The notes beneath the pieces are model-generated. The model searched no databases. It was given only the letters and a program-made list of their open reading frames with translations, and had not been told where the DNA came from. A program made the position numbers and the translations under genes. Below, piece by piece: positions 17,743 to 27,798 of a DNA stretch of 64,000 bases. Numbering within the stretch: position 1 is the stretch's first letter; each line of letters starts with the position of its first letter. The DNA is from Gammaproteobacteria bacterium. Lineage in GTDB: Bacteria > Pseudomonadota > Gammaproteobacteria > Burkholderiales > Nitrosomonadaceae. Location of the stretch: positions 1 through 64,000 of the forward strand of contig JAUIIB010000012.1 in the NCBI GenBank assembly GCA_030431985.1. Reading direction: 5' to 3'.

Positions 17743-18921
17743 CTAACCCTCTTGTCCAACCTGGTTACGCGCGGCGACAACTTTTTCGGCCGCTTCTGCC
17801 AGTGTATCTGCTGTTATGATTTTTAGCCCGCTGTCAGCAATAATCTTGCGTCCCTCTTCTACGTTTGTTCCAGATAATCTGACTACCAGTGGAACTTTCA
17901 TATCGATATTTCTGGCAGCCTGAACAACACCTTCGGCAATCCAATCACAGCGGTTTATTCCGGCAAAAATATTAACCAGCATCGCCTTGACATTTTGATC
18001 CGCCAGAACCAGACGAAACGCTTTTTCTGTTCTTTCAGCCGAAGCGCCGCCGCCAACGTCCAAAAAATTAGCCGGCTCGCCGCCAGCAAGCTTGATCATA
18101 TCCATCGTCGCCATAGCCAGCCCCGCGCCATTGATCATGCAGCCAATGTCACCATCCAGTCCTACATAACTGAGACCTACCTCAGCAGCGGCAACTTCTC
18201 GTGGATCTACCTGCGAGTTATCGCGCAGTTCCGCAATTTTATGGCGTCGATAAAGCGCATTCTCATCAAATGCCATTTTAGCGTCGAGCGCGATAATTTC
18301 ATTGTTGGTCGAAACCACCAGCGGATTAATTTCCAGTATATTTGCATCAAGATCTCTCAACGCGCGGTAACAGCCCTCGATCGTTTTAACTGCATGATTC
18401 AATAATGATGAATCAAGACCTAATGCAAACGCCATCTTACGTACCTGAAAGTCCTGCAAACCAACAGCGGGTTCGATATAAATCTTGGTAATGGCCTCGG
18501 GGCGTTCTTTTGCCAGTGCTTCAATTTCCATCCCGCCTTGCGCCGAGCCGACCATAATAACTCGCTCCGTACTACGGTCAATCAAGAACGACAAATAAAT
18601 TTCTTTGGCAATTTTAGTGCCTGCCTCTATATAGACACGTGAACATAGCTTACCTGCCGGTCCACTTTGATGAGTCACTAGCGTTTTACCTAGCAGTTCT
18701 TCAGCTGCAGCTTCAACTTCATCGTGTGTTTTGCAGACTTTAATACCGCCTGCCTTACCCCGTGCACCCGAATGAATTTGAGCCTTAACGACCCAGGTAT
18801 CTCCTTCAATTTCTCTCGCACGCTGCGTGGCTTCCTCTACGCTGTAGGCAATGCCACCTTCGGCAATCTTAACCCCGTAGCCCGCCAGAATCTCTTTGGC
18901 TTGATATTCATGTATATTCAA
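17743..18921 (-). CDS. mtkA: Malate-CoA ligase beta subunit (SucC-like)
   Basis: An ATP-grasp beta subunit of 392 residues: [57 protein letters not shown] and the C-terminal flavodoxin-like part with [15 protein letters not shown]. The GPAGK insertion and the KEIYL region are closer to my recollection of MtkA than of SucC, whose usual partner genes are absent. An ATG at 18942 is in frame, but a strong GAGGAA sits 6 bases before a TTG at 18921, exactly at the conserved MNIHEYQAK start, so I choose TTG. The enzyme converts malate, CoA and ATP to malyl-CoA. Confidence 0.82.
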   Translation of the reverse strand: MNIHEYQAKEILAGYGVKIAEGGIAYSVEEATQRAREIEGDTWVVKAQIHSGARGKAGGIKVCKTHDEVEAAAEELLGKTLVTHQSGPAGKLCSRVYIEAGTKIAKEIYLSFLIDRSTERVIMVGSAQGGMEIEALAKERPEAITKIYIEPAVGLQDFQVRKMAFALGLDSSLLNHAVKTIEGCYRALRDLDANILEINPLVVSTNNEIIALDAKMAFDENALYRRHKIAELRDNSQVDPREVAAAEVGLSYVGLDGDIGCMINGAGLAMATMDMIKLAGGEPANFLDVGGGASAERTEKAFRLVLADQNVKAMLVNIFAGINRCDWIAEGVVQAARNIDMKVPLVVRLSGTNVEEGRKIIADSGLKIITADTLAEAAEKVVAARNQVGQEG

Positions 18922-19025
18922 TTCGATTTCCTCATCAATCACATGTATTGACGTGACTAAGCAGCTGCTGAATATACGCTGCTCAGTTACTCATTATTTT
19001 ATTTTGAATCGTAATACTTACAGTG

Positions 19026-19050
19026 AAAAGGCCGCTTCTATACGGCCTTT
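19026..19050 (-). terminator. Terminator between mcl and mtkA
   Basis: AAAGGCCG (19027-19034) and CGGCCTTT (19043-19050) form a GC-rich stem 10 bases past the malyl-CoA lyase stop, with A/T runs on both flanks. It implies that mcl and mtkAB are at least partly separate transcripts. Confidence 0.65.
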
Positions 19051-19059
19051 AAAATCCAT

Positions 19060-20007
19060 TTATTTTCTTGCAGCTATCGCATCAGCAATTCGCACCACGT
19101 TACTGGCCATTCTTTCCGATGCCGCATCAATCAAACGTCCGTCCAAAGCAGCTGCACCCTTACCCTGTGCCGCCGCTTCTTTGAGCGCCGCCAATATTCT
19201 CTTGGCTTTTTCAACTTCCGCTTCAGGCGGTGTAAAGACTTCGTTGGCTAATGCTATCTGGGTTGGATGTATCGCCCATTTTCCTTCACAACCCAGGGCT
19301 GCTGCACGTCTTGCAGCCAGTTTATAGCCATCTGGATCTTTGATATCACCAAAAGGACCATCAACAGGACGCAATCCATATGCACGGCAGGCTACAGTCA
19401 TCCGACTGATCGCGAAATGCCATTGGTCGCCGGGATAATCCGGATTCAATCCTCCGATATTGGTTGTCCGGGCACGGTTACTTGCCGCATAGTCCGCCAC
19501 GCCAAAATGTAACGCCTCCAAACGGCCTTGCGAACCGTTGCGGGCGATATCTTCAACATTGGCCATACCTAATGCAGTTTCAATCAACGCCTCCAGGCCA
19601 ATACGATTTTTCAACCCCTGCTGCATTTCAAGTTGATTAACCATCGCTTCGACCATATAGATATCCGCATAAACACCTGCTTTTGGAATCAAAAGCGTAT
19701 CAATTTTATCGCCGGCCTGTTCAACCAGATCAACTACATCACGCACCATAAACTGTGTATCCAGTCCGTTAATACGGACAGAAACCGTTATACCGTGCCC
19801 CTTCCAATCTAGATCGTTAATGGCTTGAATTACATTTTTACGAGCCTGCAGCTTATCATCAGGCGCAACCGCATCTTCAAGGTCAAGAAAAACAAAATCC
19901 ACACCGCTTTTTAAGGCCTTTTCAAACATCTCGGGGCTTGAACCAGGAACGGCAAGTTCGCAGCGTTGTACCCGTTGAATTTTTGTTTCGTATAGCGTGT
20001 GACTCAT
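19060..20007 (-). CDS. mcl: Malyl-CoA lyase (HpcH/HpaI-CitE family)
   Basis: A 315-residue TIM-barrel lyase that splits malyl-CoA to glyoxylate and acetyl-CoA, or condenses them in reverse. Seen: RCELAVPGSSPEMFEKAL, the metal-binding FVFLDLEDAVAPDDK, SVRINGLDTQFMVRDVVDLV, IGLEALIETALGMANVE, HFGVADYAASNRART, and the C-terminal EGKWAIHPTQIALANEVFTP. These match the Mcl subgroup rather than citrate lyase beta. It lies upstream of mtkAB on the same strand, separated by a terminator. With glycolate oxidase elsewhere in the window, a role in glyoxylate assimilation is plausible. Confidence 0.88.
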   Translation of the reverse strand: MSHTLYETKIQRVQRCELAVPGSSPEMFEKALKSGVDFVFLDLEDAVAPDDKLQARKNVIQAINDLDWKGHGITVSVRINGLDTQFMVRDVVDLVEQAGDKIDTLLIPKAGVYADIYMVEAMVNQLEMQQGLKNRIGLEALIETALGMANVEDIARNGSQGRLEALHFGVADYAASNRARTTNIGGLNPDYPGDQWHFAISRMTVACRAYGLRPVDGPFGDIKDPDGYKLAARRAAALGCEGKWAIHPTQIALANEVFTPPEAEVEKAKRILAALKEAAAQGKGAAALDGRLIDAASERMASNVVRIADAIAARK

Positions 20008-20257
20008 TTTTTCTCCCTAAACATTCTAAATAGTTATACTGGTCCGATTTTTGAAGATTGCATATTAGCAGGCATATGTTTCAACCAAACGACTTTACAT
20101 AATCCCGTGTTGCGGCAACCAGCAAATTGACTATTATAACATCCGTTAGCTATGTGATTCTAATCAGGCTGATTTTGCAGGATAATTTTATAGCGATTGT
20201 GTGATAACCGGAGCGGTAAAGATGCAAACAGAAAAACCAGAAACTGTCTTCTAAAAT

Positions 20258-21226
20258 TTAGAGATGCGTGCAAGCATGAGCTGCAGTTGCAAGGTTTTTG
20301 TAAGTTGCCAACCAAGATAATGGAATTGCGGCATTACTGTCATTGCGTGTTTCTGCTGCTGCAGCCGCAATCGCACCGAGCATGATGGCGCGCCCGCAAT
20401 TATCACCGCTGGCACGGATATTGGCCTCTACCGCCTGCTGATAACCCGTAGCATGCCGCAAGATATGCACAATCACAGGAAGACCCTCAAGCACATGACA
20501 GGCTGAACCAAAACGCTGCGCTGCTGCCACACTGTCCAAACGATTTGTATTGAGCGCATCACTCAACAACGGCGTCAATGTTTCACCGGCAAACTGTAGT
20601 GATGACGTTAATGCTTCATTGAGCGAACTGCCTTCCAGAACAGCCAATAAAACGGAAGCCGTGTATTTCGCTGCAGCTATAGCATCATGATTATTATGAG
20701 TTAAACGCACAACCTGTTCTACTTTCTCAAGTAAGGCATCTCGTGACCCTTTATGCGCAGCAGTAATCACCGGAACAGTCGCCAATGCCGCAAACTGATC
20801 ATCGTCGACCCCGGAAATCTCCGGAAATTCTTCCGGTTTTAGCGGTATCAGTTTAAGCAGAATCTGGCGTGTCGGTGTATCGATATAACCGGTATAATTT
20901 CCGCCGGGACCAAAATGATTTCTGAAAGCTGTCTGATATTCAGTACGCTTGAATTCACCATATTCTGCCAAATGCTTCAATATCAGCAGGCAAATCTCAC
21001 CATAAGCGGAAGACGCGCCCGCTTCCTTCCCGCCATGCACAAAATAACCTTTTACATTGGCATAATGCTCTGCCTGAGGCGGCAAAAACGCTAGTCCTTT
21101 TGTTTTTTCAATCTGTGCAATCCGATCGGCATCATAAATCCAATGAAGTCCGAGCGCTGCGGAATCTGCAATCAGTGCTCCCATCACCGCTGCAACGCGC
21201 GGCGCTAATCTAATATTCGTGTTCAT
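20258..21226 (-). CDS. ADP-ribosylglycohydrolase-family protein
   Basis: A 322-residue all-helical protein. The N terminus has VMGALIADSAALGLHWIYD, which corresponds to the family's GALIGDALG metal-site helix. Further on are GYIDTPTRQ and, near the C terminus, ANIRASGDNCGRAIMLGAIA, equivalent to the second metal-binding segment (DNDTTGAIAGAI-like). Members remove ADP-ribose from proteins such as dinitrogenase reductase or from small molecules. Here the target is unknown and the first motif differs from canonical DraG. The gene stands alone between mcl and the par block. Confidence 0.7.
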   Translation of the reverse strand: MNTNIRLAPRVAAVMGALIADSAALGLHWIYDADRIAQIEKTKGLAFLPPQAEHYANVKGYFVHGGKEAGASSAYGEICLLILKHLAEYGEFKRTEYQTAFRNHFGPGGNYTGYIDTPTRQILLKLIPLKPEEFPEISGVDDDQFAALATVPVITAAHKGSRDALLEKVEQVVRLTHNNHDAIAAAKYTASVLLAVLEGSSLNEALTSSLQFAGETLTPLLSDALNTNRLDSVAAAQRFGSACHVLEGLPVIVHILRHATGYQQAVEANIRASGDNCGRAIMLGAIAAAAAETRNDSNAAIPLSWLATYKNLATAAHACTHL

Positions 21227-21279
21227 GATTAATAAATGTGATGTTTAGTTGAAAAACAGACTGAAATGACCAGGGTTTT

Positions 21280-21462
21280 TCAACTGATGTCCACTTCGTC
21301 GGGTATTTTGCGGGCTTCGTCTTCGAGCATAACTGGTATGCCATCTTTAATCGCGAATGCCAGCCGGTCGGGTTTGCAAATCAATTCATTATCCTGTTTT
21401 TTGTAAAGTAACGGGCCTTTGCATAACGGGCATACCAGGATATCGAGTAACTTTGAATCCAT
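21280..21462 (-). CDS. Trm112-like zinc-ribbon protein (YcaR family)
   Basis: A 60-residue protein that begins [18 protein letters not shown] and continues with [20 protein letters not shown], the standard pattern of bacterial Trm112/YcaR proteins. Only the first CxxC pair is present; the second position has a single Cys (LICKPD), as in many bacterial members. An AGGAG lies just before the ATG. The function is generally unassigned in bacteria; eukaryotic Trm112 activates methyltransferases. Confidence 0.85.
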   Translation of the reverse strand: MDSKLLDILVCPLCKGPLLYKKQDNELICKPDRLAFAIKDGIPVMLEDEARKIPDEVDIS

Positions 21463-21511
21463 AATTCTCCTATTGTCGAACCTTGATTATTTTCGATTAA
21501 ATTACTTTATT

Positions 21512-22351
21512 TTATAACTTGCTCAGTATTTCATCCAGTTGATCCAGGCTTGTGTACTGAATAACAATATTGCCGCGCCCCTTTTTACCGGATTTAATTG
21601 TGACCTGTGCACCGAGCCGCTCTGAAATACGCTCCTGCAACGCCAATTGATCCCGATCAACTTTCCGTGATTGAGGTGTAACAGGTTTGTTATGCTGTTG
21701 TATCAGTCTTTCCGTTTCACGCACAGATAGCTGTTTCAATACAATCCGGTTTGCAAGCGTTACCTGTTCTGCCGATGTTAAAGCCAGCAAAGCGCGACCA
21801 TGGCCCATTTCAATTTTTCCTGCCATCATCAACTTCTGAACCGGCTCAGACAAATTCAGCAAGCGCAACAAATTGGAAACCGCACTACGAGAGCTGCCAA
21901 GCGCTTGTGCAGCGCTTTGATGGGTCATGCCAAACTCATCGATCAGGCGCTGAATACCCATGGCTTCTTCCAACGGGTTCAGGTTCTCACGCTGAATATT
22001 CTCAATTAAAGAAATGGCCAGTGCCGTTTCGTCTGCCACCTCACGAATAATAACAGGCACTTCCACCAATCCTGCTAGCTGAGCGGCACGCCATCTCCGC
22101 TCACCGGCAATAATTTCATAGCTGTCGACACCGATCGCACGTACCAGTATCGGTTGCATGATACCTTGTGTTTTAATCGATTCAGCCAAACTTTCCAACG
22201 CCGCCGCGTCCATATTGGTACGCGGCTGATATTTGCCGGGCTTGAGCGATATGATATCTAGATCCTGCAGTTTATCGGTTTTCATATCCCCGGACTCATC
22301 ACCGGAAAATAATGCATCGAGTCCTCGGCCCAAACCTTTCAGCTTCGTCAT
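21512..22351 (-). CDS. parB: Chromosome partitioning protein ParB
   Basis: A 279-residue ParB. The N-terminal CTP-binding domain has DIISLKPGKYQPRTNMD and the arginine-rich IIAGERRWRAAQLAGL with SLIENIQRENLNPLEEA. The central helix-turn-helix is MTHQSAAQALGSSRSAVSNL, and a C-terminal dimerisation segment ends in IQYTSLDQLDEILSKL. It loads onto parS, spreads as a sliding clamp and works with ParA to segregate origins. It directly follows parA, and a perfect parS lies upstream of mnmG about 3.4 kb away. AAGGGA precedes the ATG. Confidence 0.95.
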   Translation of the reverse strand: MTKLKGLGRGLDALFSGDESGDMKTDKLQDLDIISLKPGKYQPRTNMDAAALESLAESIKTQGIMQPILVRAIGVDSYEIIAGERRWRAAQLAGLVEVPVIIREVADETALAISLIENIQRENLNPLEEAMGIQRLIDEFGMTHQSAAQALGSSRSAVSNLLRLLNLSEPVQKLMMAGKIEMGHGRALLALTSAEQVTLANRIVLKQLSVRETERLIQQHNKPVTPQSRKVDRDQLALQERISERLGAQVTIKSGKKGRGNIVIQYTSLDQLDEILSKL

Positions 22352-22384
22352 TGCTTTTCCCTTACAGGATCAATTTCAGAACGA

Positions 22385-23143
22385 TTAAACATTTAATACT
22401 TCTTTTGCGAGTTCAAGGTACGCCTGCGCACCTTTGGATTGTTTATCATGATACAACACCGGTATACCGAAACCCGGCGCTTCCGCCAGCCGGACATTTC
22501 TTGGAATAACAGTACGATAAACCTTGTTACCGAAATGCTGTTGCAACTGATCAGAAACCTGCTGCGCAAGAATATTACGTGGATCGAACATGGTACGTAA
22601 CAACCCTTCAATACGCAATTTAGGATTGAAATTCATGCGTATTTTCTTAATTGTATTGACCAAATCGCTCAATCCCTCCAACGCATAATATTCACATTGC
22701 ATCGGTATCATGACGGCATGCGCGGCACATAGTCCATTGAGCGTCAACAAATTAAGAGCTGGTGGGCAGTCGATGATAATATAATGATAACTTTCTTCAA
22801 TACCGGCCAAAGCCGACTTTAAGCGTATTTCCCTTTTAGGTAAGGCGACCATTTCAACTTCGGCACCCGCCAGATCGCGACTTGATGGAATCAAATCATA
22901 CTGCGCCCGTAAATTACTGACACGTGCAGCCTCAACCGGTATTTCACCCAGCAAGACCTGATACACAGTTTGCTTTACGGTCTGTTTATTGACGCCACTA
23001 CCCATGGTTGCGTTGGCTTGCGGATCCAGATCAATCAGTAGCACATGCTTGCCTGTTGTCGCCAAACTCGCAGCAAGATTAACGCTAGTCGTCGTTTTAC
23101 CGACCCCCCCTTTTTGATTCGCTACCGCTAAAATCTTAACCAA
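22385..23143 (-). CDS. parA: Chromosome partitioning ATPase ParA (Soj)
   Basis: A 252-residue deviant-Walker ATPase: the P-loop KGGVGKTTTSVNLAASLA (about residues 10-27), LLIDLDPQANAT and IIIDCPPALNLLTLNGL. It forms the gradient that moves ParB-parS. The start is TTG at 23143, preceded by AGGAG with 5-base spacing; there is no ATG before the conserved VKILAVANQKGG. It follows rsmG after 2 bases, so the two are probably translationally coupled. Confidence 0.95.
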   Translation of the reverse strand: MVKILAVANQKGGVGKTTTSVNLAASLATTGKHVLLIDLDPQANATMGSGVNKQTVKQTVYQVLLGEIPVEAARVSNLRAQYDLIPSSRDLAGAEVEMVALPKREIRLKSALAGIEESYHYIIIDCPPALNLLTLNGLCAAHAVMIPMQCEYYALEGLSDLVNTIKKIRMNFNPKLRIEGLLRTMFDPRNILAQQVSDQLQQHFGNKVYRTVIPRNVRLAEAPGFGIPVLYHDKQSKGAQAYLELAKEVLNV

Positions 23144-23145
23144 AA

Positions 23146-23814
23146 TTACTCCTGATTCAGTCGTTTTGATTGAGCCGATTGACCTACAACCACCAATTCA
23201 CGTTCTGCTTCAAGCCCAGGAACACATAAAGGAATTCTTTTTTCAACATAAAAAGGCGTTTTAATTTCCTTCAATTCTTGCTCCGAACAGCAGCCTTTCA
23301 TCGCCATCCAGCGGCATAGCGCATCATCCGGTGTAACCCAATGGCATGTCGATGTTATGAACTTACCCAAGCTTGAATACGCTCTGGAAATAATTGTCGT
23401 TATTTTTTCACAAACCTGCACATTCTCAGCACGCCGCGCCGCAACGGTAATATTAGCCAGATTCAGCTCAATTTTAGCCTGTTGTAAAAAAGCAGCTTTC
23501 TTTTGATTACTTTCAACTAACGTGATCTGCCAGTCTGGACGCACAATCGCCAGCGGAATACCCGGTAGCCCTGCGCCGGTCCCTACATCGACAATCTGAG
23601 GTCCATGCACATATGAAGCAACTGACAAACTATCCATAATATGCTGATACACCATCGCCTCAATCGTTTTGATCGCTGTCAGATTATAATGCTTATTCCA
23701 TTTTTCGATCAGAAGCAGATATTGTATAACACGATTGTGTACATCGGACGTATTTGCCAATGCAGGGCTGTTCAGATCCAACAGACCCTGTTCAACCCGC
23801 TCAGCCAAATTCAT
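23146..23814 (-). CDS. rsmG: 16S rRNA (guanine-N7) methyltransferase RsmG
   Basis: A 222-residue SAM-dependent methyltransferase (GidB) that methylates G527 of 16S rRNA. Seen: [20 protein letters not shown], the SAM site [20 protein letters not shown] and the [12 protein letters not shown] region. Its ATG overlaps the mnmG stop by 4 bases, the usual gidA-gidB arrangement. Its length is normal. Confidence 0.95.
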   Translation of the reverse strand: MNLAERVEQGLLDLNSPALANTSDVHNRVIQYLLLIEKWNKHYNLTAIKTIEAMVYQHIMDSLSVASYVHGPQIVDVGTGAGLPGIPLAIVRPDWQITLVESNQKKAAFLQQAKIELNLANITVAARRAENVQVCEKITTIISRAYSSLGKFITSTCHWVTPDDALCRWMAMKGCCSEQELKEIKTPFYVEKRIPLCVPGLEAERELVVVGQSAQSKRLNQE

Positions 23815-25703
23815 GCACGTTGTTTGGCATCAGACGCATTCAATCCACGGCGGATATGCACCAATAACAGTGAAATTGCCGCAGGCGTCACCCCGGATAT
23901 TCTACTGGCCTGACCGATTGTTTCCGGCTTGTGTTGATTTAACTTTTGTTGAACTTCATTCGATAGTCCTCTAACCAGACTATAATCCAGATCTGTCGGT
24001 AACGCAGTCATCTCAAATTGAGATTGGCGCGTAATTTCTTCCTGCTGACGCTTGATATACCCCTGATATTTGGCCTGAATTTCTACCTGTTCGGCAACTT
24101 GTTGATCAACCCCGGCATCCACACCCGGCAATTGCATCAAATCAGCATAGCCTACATTAGGCCGACGTAGCAATTCCGCCAATGTATAATCCCGCTCTAT
24201 TGACTTACCCAACACGCGTATCAACACATCTTCCGGCACCGCACCCGGCACAACACGCAAACCGTTTAGCCGTTCATACTCTTTCTCGATCGATTCTCGT
24301 TTTTTAGCATAGACAGTCCAGCGATCATCATCGATCAAACCCAGCTTTCTGCCGGTTTCCGTTAATCGCTGATCCGCATTGTCCTCACGCAATTGCAGAC
24401 GATATTCCGCACGACTGGTAAACATACGGTAGGGTTCGGTAACGCCGGATGTAACCAAATCATCCACCAGAACACCAATATAGGCTTCATTGCGCTGCGG
24501 ACACCAGGCTTCCCTCTGCTGCACACTCAAAGCAGCGTTAATACCGGCAAGCAGACCTTGCGCAGCGGCCTCCTCATAGCCGGTTGTTCCATTAATTTGC
24601 CCGGCAAAATACAAGCCGTTAATCGTTTTGGTTTCCAACGACCGTTTCAAATTTCTCGGATCAAAATAATTATATTCAATCGCATAACCGGGGCGGGTAA
24701 CATGCGCCTGTTCAAGACCGGCAATCGAATGAATCATCCTGACCTGAAGCTCATACGGCAAACTCGTCGAAATGCCGTTTGGATAAATTTCGTGCGTATC
24801 GAGTCCCTCGGGTTCTAAAAAAATTGAATGGCTATCCCTATTTGAAAAACGCACAACCTTGTCTTCAATGGATGGACAATATCTCGGGCCAACACCTTCA
24901 ATCACTCCACTATACAGTGGCGATTCAGACAAACCATCGCGGATAAGTTCATGTGTGGTCTGATTAGTCTGGGTAATCCAGCATGAAACCTGAGCCGGAT
25001 GATCAACGGCATTTCCCATAAAGGAAACAACCGGTGTCGGGAAGTCACCAGGTTGTTCTCTCAGCTTGCTGTAATCGAGGCTACGTCCGTCAATACGAGG
25101 CGGCGTTCCTGTCTTCAATCTGCCAACAGGTAGATTCATTTCATTCAACCGGTGTGCGAGCGCGGTAGCGGGCGGATCACCCGCCCTGCCAGCTTGAAAA
25201 TTTGATTTTCCAATATGTGCCAAACCGGCCAGAAAAGTGCCAACCGTTAATACAACTGCATGGGCGCGAAAGGTTATGCCTAATTGCGTAACCACACCCG
25301 TAACTTTTTCATTGTTTATTAGGAGATCATCAACTCCTTGCTGCATAACCCAAAGATTGGCCTGATTTTCAATTTTTTTTCGTATCGCGCAACGGTATAA
25401 AACCCGATCCGCTTGTGCACGCGTCGCGCGCACTGCTGGACCTTTACTTGAGTTGAGTATACGGAACTGAATACCAGCCTCGTCGGTTGCCAGACCCATG
25501 GCGCCACCCAACGCATCAACCTCACTGACCAAATGACTTTTACCAATACCACCAATTGAAGGATTACACGACATCTGGCCGATCGTTTCAATATTGTGCG
25601 TAAGCAGCAACGTTTTACAACCCATACGCGCAGCCGCCAAGGCCGCCTCCGTTCCCGCGTGCCCACCGCCAACAATGATGATATCGTAGTCTTGTTTACT
25701 CAT
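23811..25703 (-). CDS. mnmG: tRNA uridine-5-carboxymethylaminomethyl modification enzyme MnmG
   Basis: A 630-residue FAD protein (GidA) that with MnmE modifies U34 of certain tRNAs. Seen: the FAD-binding [35 protein letters not shown]-type segment (here [20 protein letters not shown]), [17 protein letters not shown] and [20 protein letters not shown]. Full length for the family. It heads the mnmG-rsmG-parA-parB block. A parS lies about 65 bases upstream of its start. Confidence 0.96.
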   Translation of the reverse strand: MSKQDYDIIIVGGGHAGTEAALAAARMGCKTLLLTHNIETIGQMSCNPSIGGIGKSHLVSEVDALGGAMGLATDEAGIQFRILNSSKGPAVRATRAQADRVLYRCAIRKKIENQANLWVMQQGVDDLLINNEKVTGVVTQLGITFRAHAVVLTVGTFLAGLAHIGKSNFQAGRAGDPPATALAHRLNEMNLPVGRLKTGTPPRIDGRSLDYSKLREQPGDFPTPVVSFMGNAVDHPAQVSCWITQTNQTTHELIRDGLSESPLYSGVIEGVGPRYCPSIEDKVVRFSNRDSHSIFLEPEGLDTHEIYPNGISTSLPYELQVRMIHSIAGLEQAHVTRPGYAIEYNYFDPRNLKRSLETKTINGLYFAGQINGTTGYEEAAAQGLLAGINAALSVQQREAWCPQRNEAYIGVLVDDLVTSGVTEPYRMFTSRAEYRLQLREDNADQRLTETGRKLGLIDDDRWTVYAKKRESIEKEYERLNGLRVVPGAVPEDVLIRVLGKSIERDYTLAELLRRPNVGYADLMQLPGVDAGVDQQVAEQVEIQAKYQGYIKRQQEEITRQSQFEMTALPTDLDYSLVRGLSNEVQQKLNQHKPETIGQASRISGVTPAAISLLLVHIRRGLNASDAKQRA

Positions 25704-25767
25704 TTAAAAGTAATCATCAACACGTCCCAATTTACATGCGCGTTTGATCTTTAAGGATTTTAAAAAA

Positions 25768-25783
25768 TGTTTCACGTGAAACA
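25768..25783. promoter_or_regulatory. parS centromere site
   Basis: TGTTTCACGTGAAACA is a perfect match to the universal bacterial parS palindrome bound by ParB. It lies just upstream of mnmG and close to parAB. It is about 31 kb from the probable oriC in this window. Confidence 0.95.
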
Positions 25784-25861
25784 TTGGATTTGCAAATAAC
25801 AAGAAAGTTGTTAATTGCGAATTATAGGTGCTCAAATGGAGCAAATGCAAGAAGCATCAAA

Positions 25862-25889
25862 AAAGCCGGTATATGCGTATACCGGCTTT
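25862..25889. terminator. Terminator, likely bidirectional
   Basis: A 12-base perfect stem (AAAGCCGGTATA/TATACCGGCTTT) around TGCG, with A/T runs on both sides. It lies 28 bases past the stop of the DUF3460 gene (minus) and separates it from the mnmG promoter region. Confidence 0.8.
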
Positions 25890-25917
25890 AAAATCTTCGA
25901 TCTATTCGACCGGCAAA

Positions 25918-26118
25918 CTATTTTTTCGAATCCGGGTTAAAGTAAACATAAGGTTTTTGTGCAACAGCCGATTCTTTAAACCGCTTTTGATCTTCTTTGT
26001 TAAGCTGTTTATCCCACCAGATACCCCTGGCAGATAAACGTTTTTCTTTAACCTCAGGATTTTTATCCAAAAATTCACGCATGAATCTGGTTTGTTCTGA
26101 TTCGTAGCTATAATCCAT
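25918..26118 (-). CDS. DUF3460 family small protein
   Basis: A 66-residue protein: YSYESEQTRFMREFLDKNPE, then SARGIWWDKQLNKEDQKRFK and QKPYVYFNPD. This pattern (FMREFL, R-x-x-WWDK, QKPYVY) is the DUF3460 family, which is essentially betaproteobacterial. The function is unknown. It appears to be a single-gene unit with a strong terminator. Confidence 0.85.
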   Translation of the reverse strand: MDYSYESEQTRFMREFLDKNPEVKEKRLSARGIWWDKQLNKEDQKRFKESAVAQKPYVYFNPDSKK

Positions 26119-26229
26119 AATACTTAACCGTTATTCAAAATGATAGCGCGCACTTTATCACACAATTAATCCACTTTACAGGGGGAGCCACACAGTCGTT
26201 TGTTCAAGCATCATCCCATTCCCCACCCA

Positions 26230-26979
26230 TTAATAATACTTCTGCAACTTTACGACAAACTCGGAAAATGGCAAAGGATACAATTTCTCCAGTTTCTGCG
26301 CTTGTTTACGGATAGTTTGCCACGAATGTTTTCCAGAATTATTTTTGAAGGCAAAAACAATTAAATTGCCGCGTGTCTCCACCATCATAGCAATAATATG
26401 ACCATCAAAACTATTTTCAATCCGTTGCAAATAACTTTTCAACGCCTTGTCACGACTTAACAGATTAACTACCAACACACCGTTCTTGCGTAAGGCCAGC
26501 TTTGCACAGTCGTAAAACTCCTGACTGCATAAAGACGGCACTTGATAATCATCGTCAAAGCCGTCAATCATAATGACATCAGCGGCATTTATACGCTCTG
26601 CGATAAACTGTCCGCCATCCGCAATTACAATATCAAACTGTTCATTTTCGTCGGGCAACTCAAAATATTGACGAGCAGCCGTAACAACCTGGGGATTGGT
26701 TTCAACTACTGTTAGCCGTACTTCAGGCATAGTGTGAAAAATGAATTTAGCCAATGACCCGCCCCCAAGCCCAGCCATAAGTATTCTTTTCGGTTTCGGA
26801 TTAAACAACAAAAAACCCATCATACATTGCGTATAAAACAGTTCGAGATCATTCGGCGCGGCAATACGCATCGCACTTTGCACCATCGTACCGCCCAAAT
26901 GTAATGAACGCACACCATCTTGCTCACTGATTGTAATCTCAGGAAATTGTGTTGGAAACTTAACGGATTTTGGTGTCAT
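26230..26979 (-). CDS. Spermidine synthase-like protein
   Basis: A protein of about 249 residues with the spermidine-synthase-type Rossmann fold: MCMMGFLLFN-like lead (here QCMMGFLLFNPKPKRILMAG), the SAM-site motif AGLGGGSLAKF, VVETNPQVV, and FDIVIADGGQFI with DVIMIDGFDDD. The GGGDGG and DLTDP motifs of true polyamine aminopropyltransferases are altered, so catalysis on putrescine is doubtful. I start at ATG 26979 rather than 27045 because the longer form would run into the preceding gene. A second, canonical enzyme is at 34.9 kb. Confidence 0.72.
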   Translation of the reverse strand: MTPKSVKFPTQFPEITISEQDGVRSLHLGGTMVQSAMRIAAPNDLELFYTQCMMGFLLFNPKPKRILMAGLGGGSLAKFIFHTMPEVRLTVVETNPQVVTAARQYFELPDENEQFDIVIADGGQFIAERINAADVIMIDGFDDDYQVPSLCSQEFYDCAKLALRKNGVLVVNLLSRDKALKSYLQRIENSFDGHIIAMMVETRGNLIVFAFKNNSGKHSWQTIRKQAQKLEKLYPLPFSEFVVKLQKYY

Positions 26980-26992
26980 GTGTATAACAAAC

Positions 26993-27712
26993 CTAAAAGT
27001 GTTCCCTGATTTCCAGATATCGCCACTTACCTTCGGGTAAATCACTCAACCTGACCTTTCCGATCCGTACGCGCTTTAATCCGGTAACTTGCAGACCGAC
27101 CTGCTCGCACATTCGTCTTATCTGCCTTTTTCTACCTTCCTGCAGTACAAAGCGTAGTTGATCATCATTCAACCTTTGTACTTTTGCAGGTTTCAGTGCC
27201 CTGCCATCTAAACTCAAACCATGGTTTAACAGTGTCAATTTTTCTTCAGGAAGACGGCCTTTCACTCTCACCAGATACTCCTTCTCGATTGTCGAGTCAT
27301 TGCCAACCAGCTGTCGAGCAATTCGCCCGTCTTGTGTAAATACCAGCAAACCCTGAGAATCAATATCCAACCGTCCGGCAGGGGCAAGATTTTTCAAATG
27401 CTCCCTTTTTAAAGACTTACCGTTAAACTGCATTGCCGGTTTAATCAATTGGATAGCCGGACGATAACCGGGCTCCGGCTGTCCGGAAACGTAGCCGACC
27501 GGCTTATTGAGCAAAATCGTCACCCGTTGTTTTTGCTGTGTCCGGGCAGCTTTATGTAACGTTATTTTTTGTGTCGGGAAAATTTTACTACCGAGCTCGG
27601 CGATACATTCACCGTCAACAAAAACCCAGCCACGCTCAATGTAATGATCTGCCTCACGTCTGGAACACAATCCTTGCTCCGACATTAATTTTGATAAACG
27701 TTTTTTTTCCAT
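26993..27712 (-). CDS. 23S rRNA pseudouridine synthase, RsuA/RluE-RluF family
   Basis: A 239-residue protein with an N-terminal S4 domain ([20 protein letters not shown]) and the catalytic pseudouridine synthase domain: [14 protein letters not shown], the active-site loop [20 protein letters not shown] (catalytic Asp in RLDxDS), and [20 protein letters not shown]. This is closest in style to RluF-type large-subunit enzymes; the modified position cannot be assigned. Its stop is 13 bases before the start of the spermidine synthase-like gene. Confidence 0.85.
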   Translation of the reverse strand: MEKKRLSKLMSEQGLCSRREADHYIERGWVFVDGECIAELGSKIFPTQKITLHKAARTQQKQRVTILLNKPVGYVSGQPEPGYRPAIQLIKPAMQFNGKSLKREHLKNLAPAGRLDIDSQGLLVFTQDGRIARQLVGNDSTIEKEYLVRVKGRLPEEKLTLLNHGLSLDGRALKPAKVQRLNDDQLRFVLQEGRKRQIRRMCEQVGLQVTGLKRVRIGKVRLSDLPEGKWRYLEIREHF

Positions 27713-27798
27713 AGCAACAAAAATAGGATGAGCAACAAGTAAAATAGATCTATTATAGGGAATTTCAAAGAATAACTGACCTTGAACGGATAAAATTT

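Noticed and set aside
16846-18921. Succinyl-CoA synthetase (sucCD) as the primary call
   Set aside because: Possible by family, but the beta-subunit details and the neighbouring malyl-CoA lyase favour malate-CoA ligase, and no other TCA gene is adjacent.
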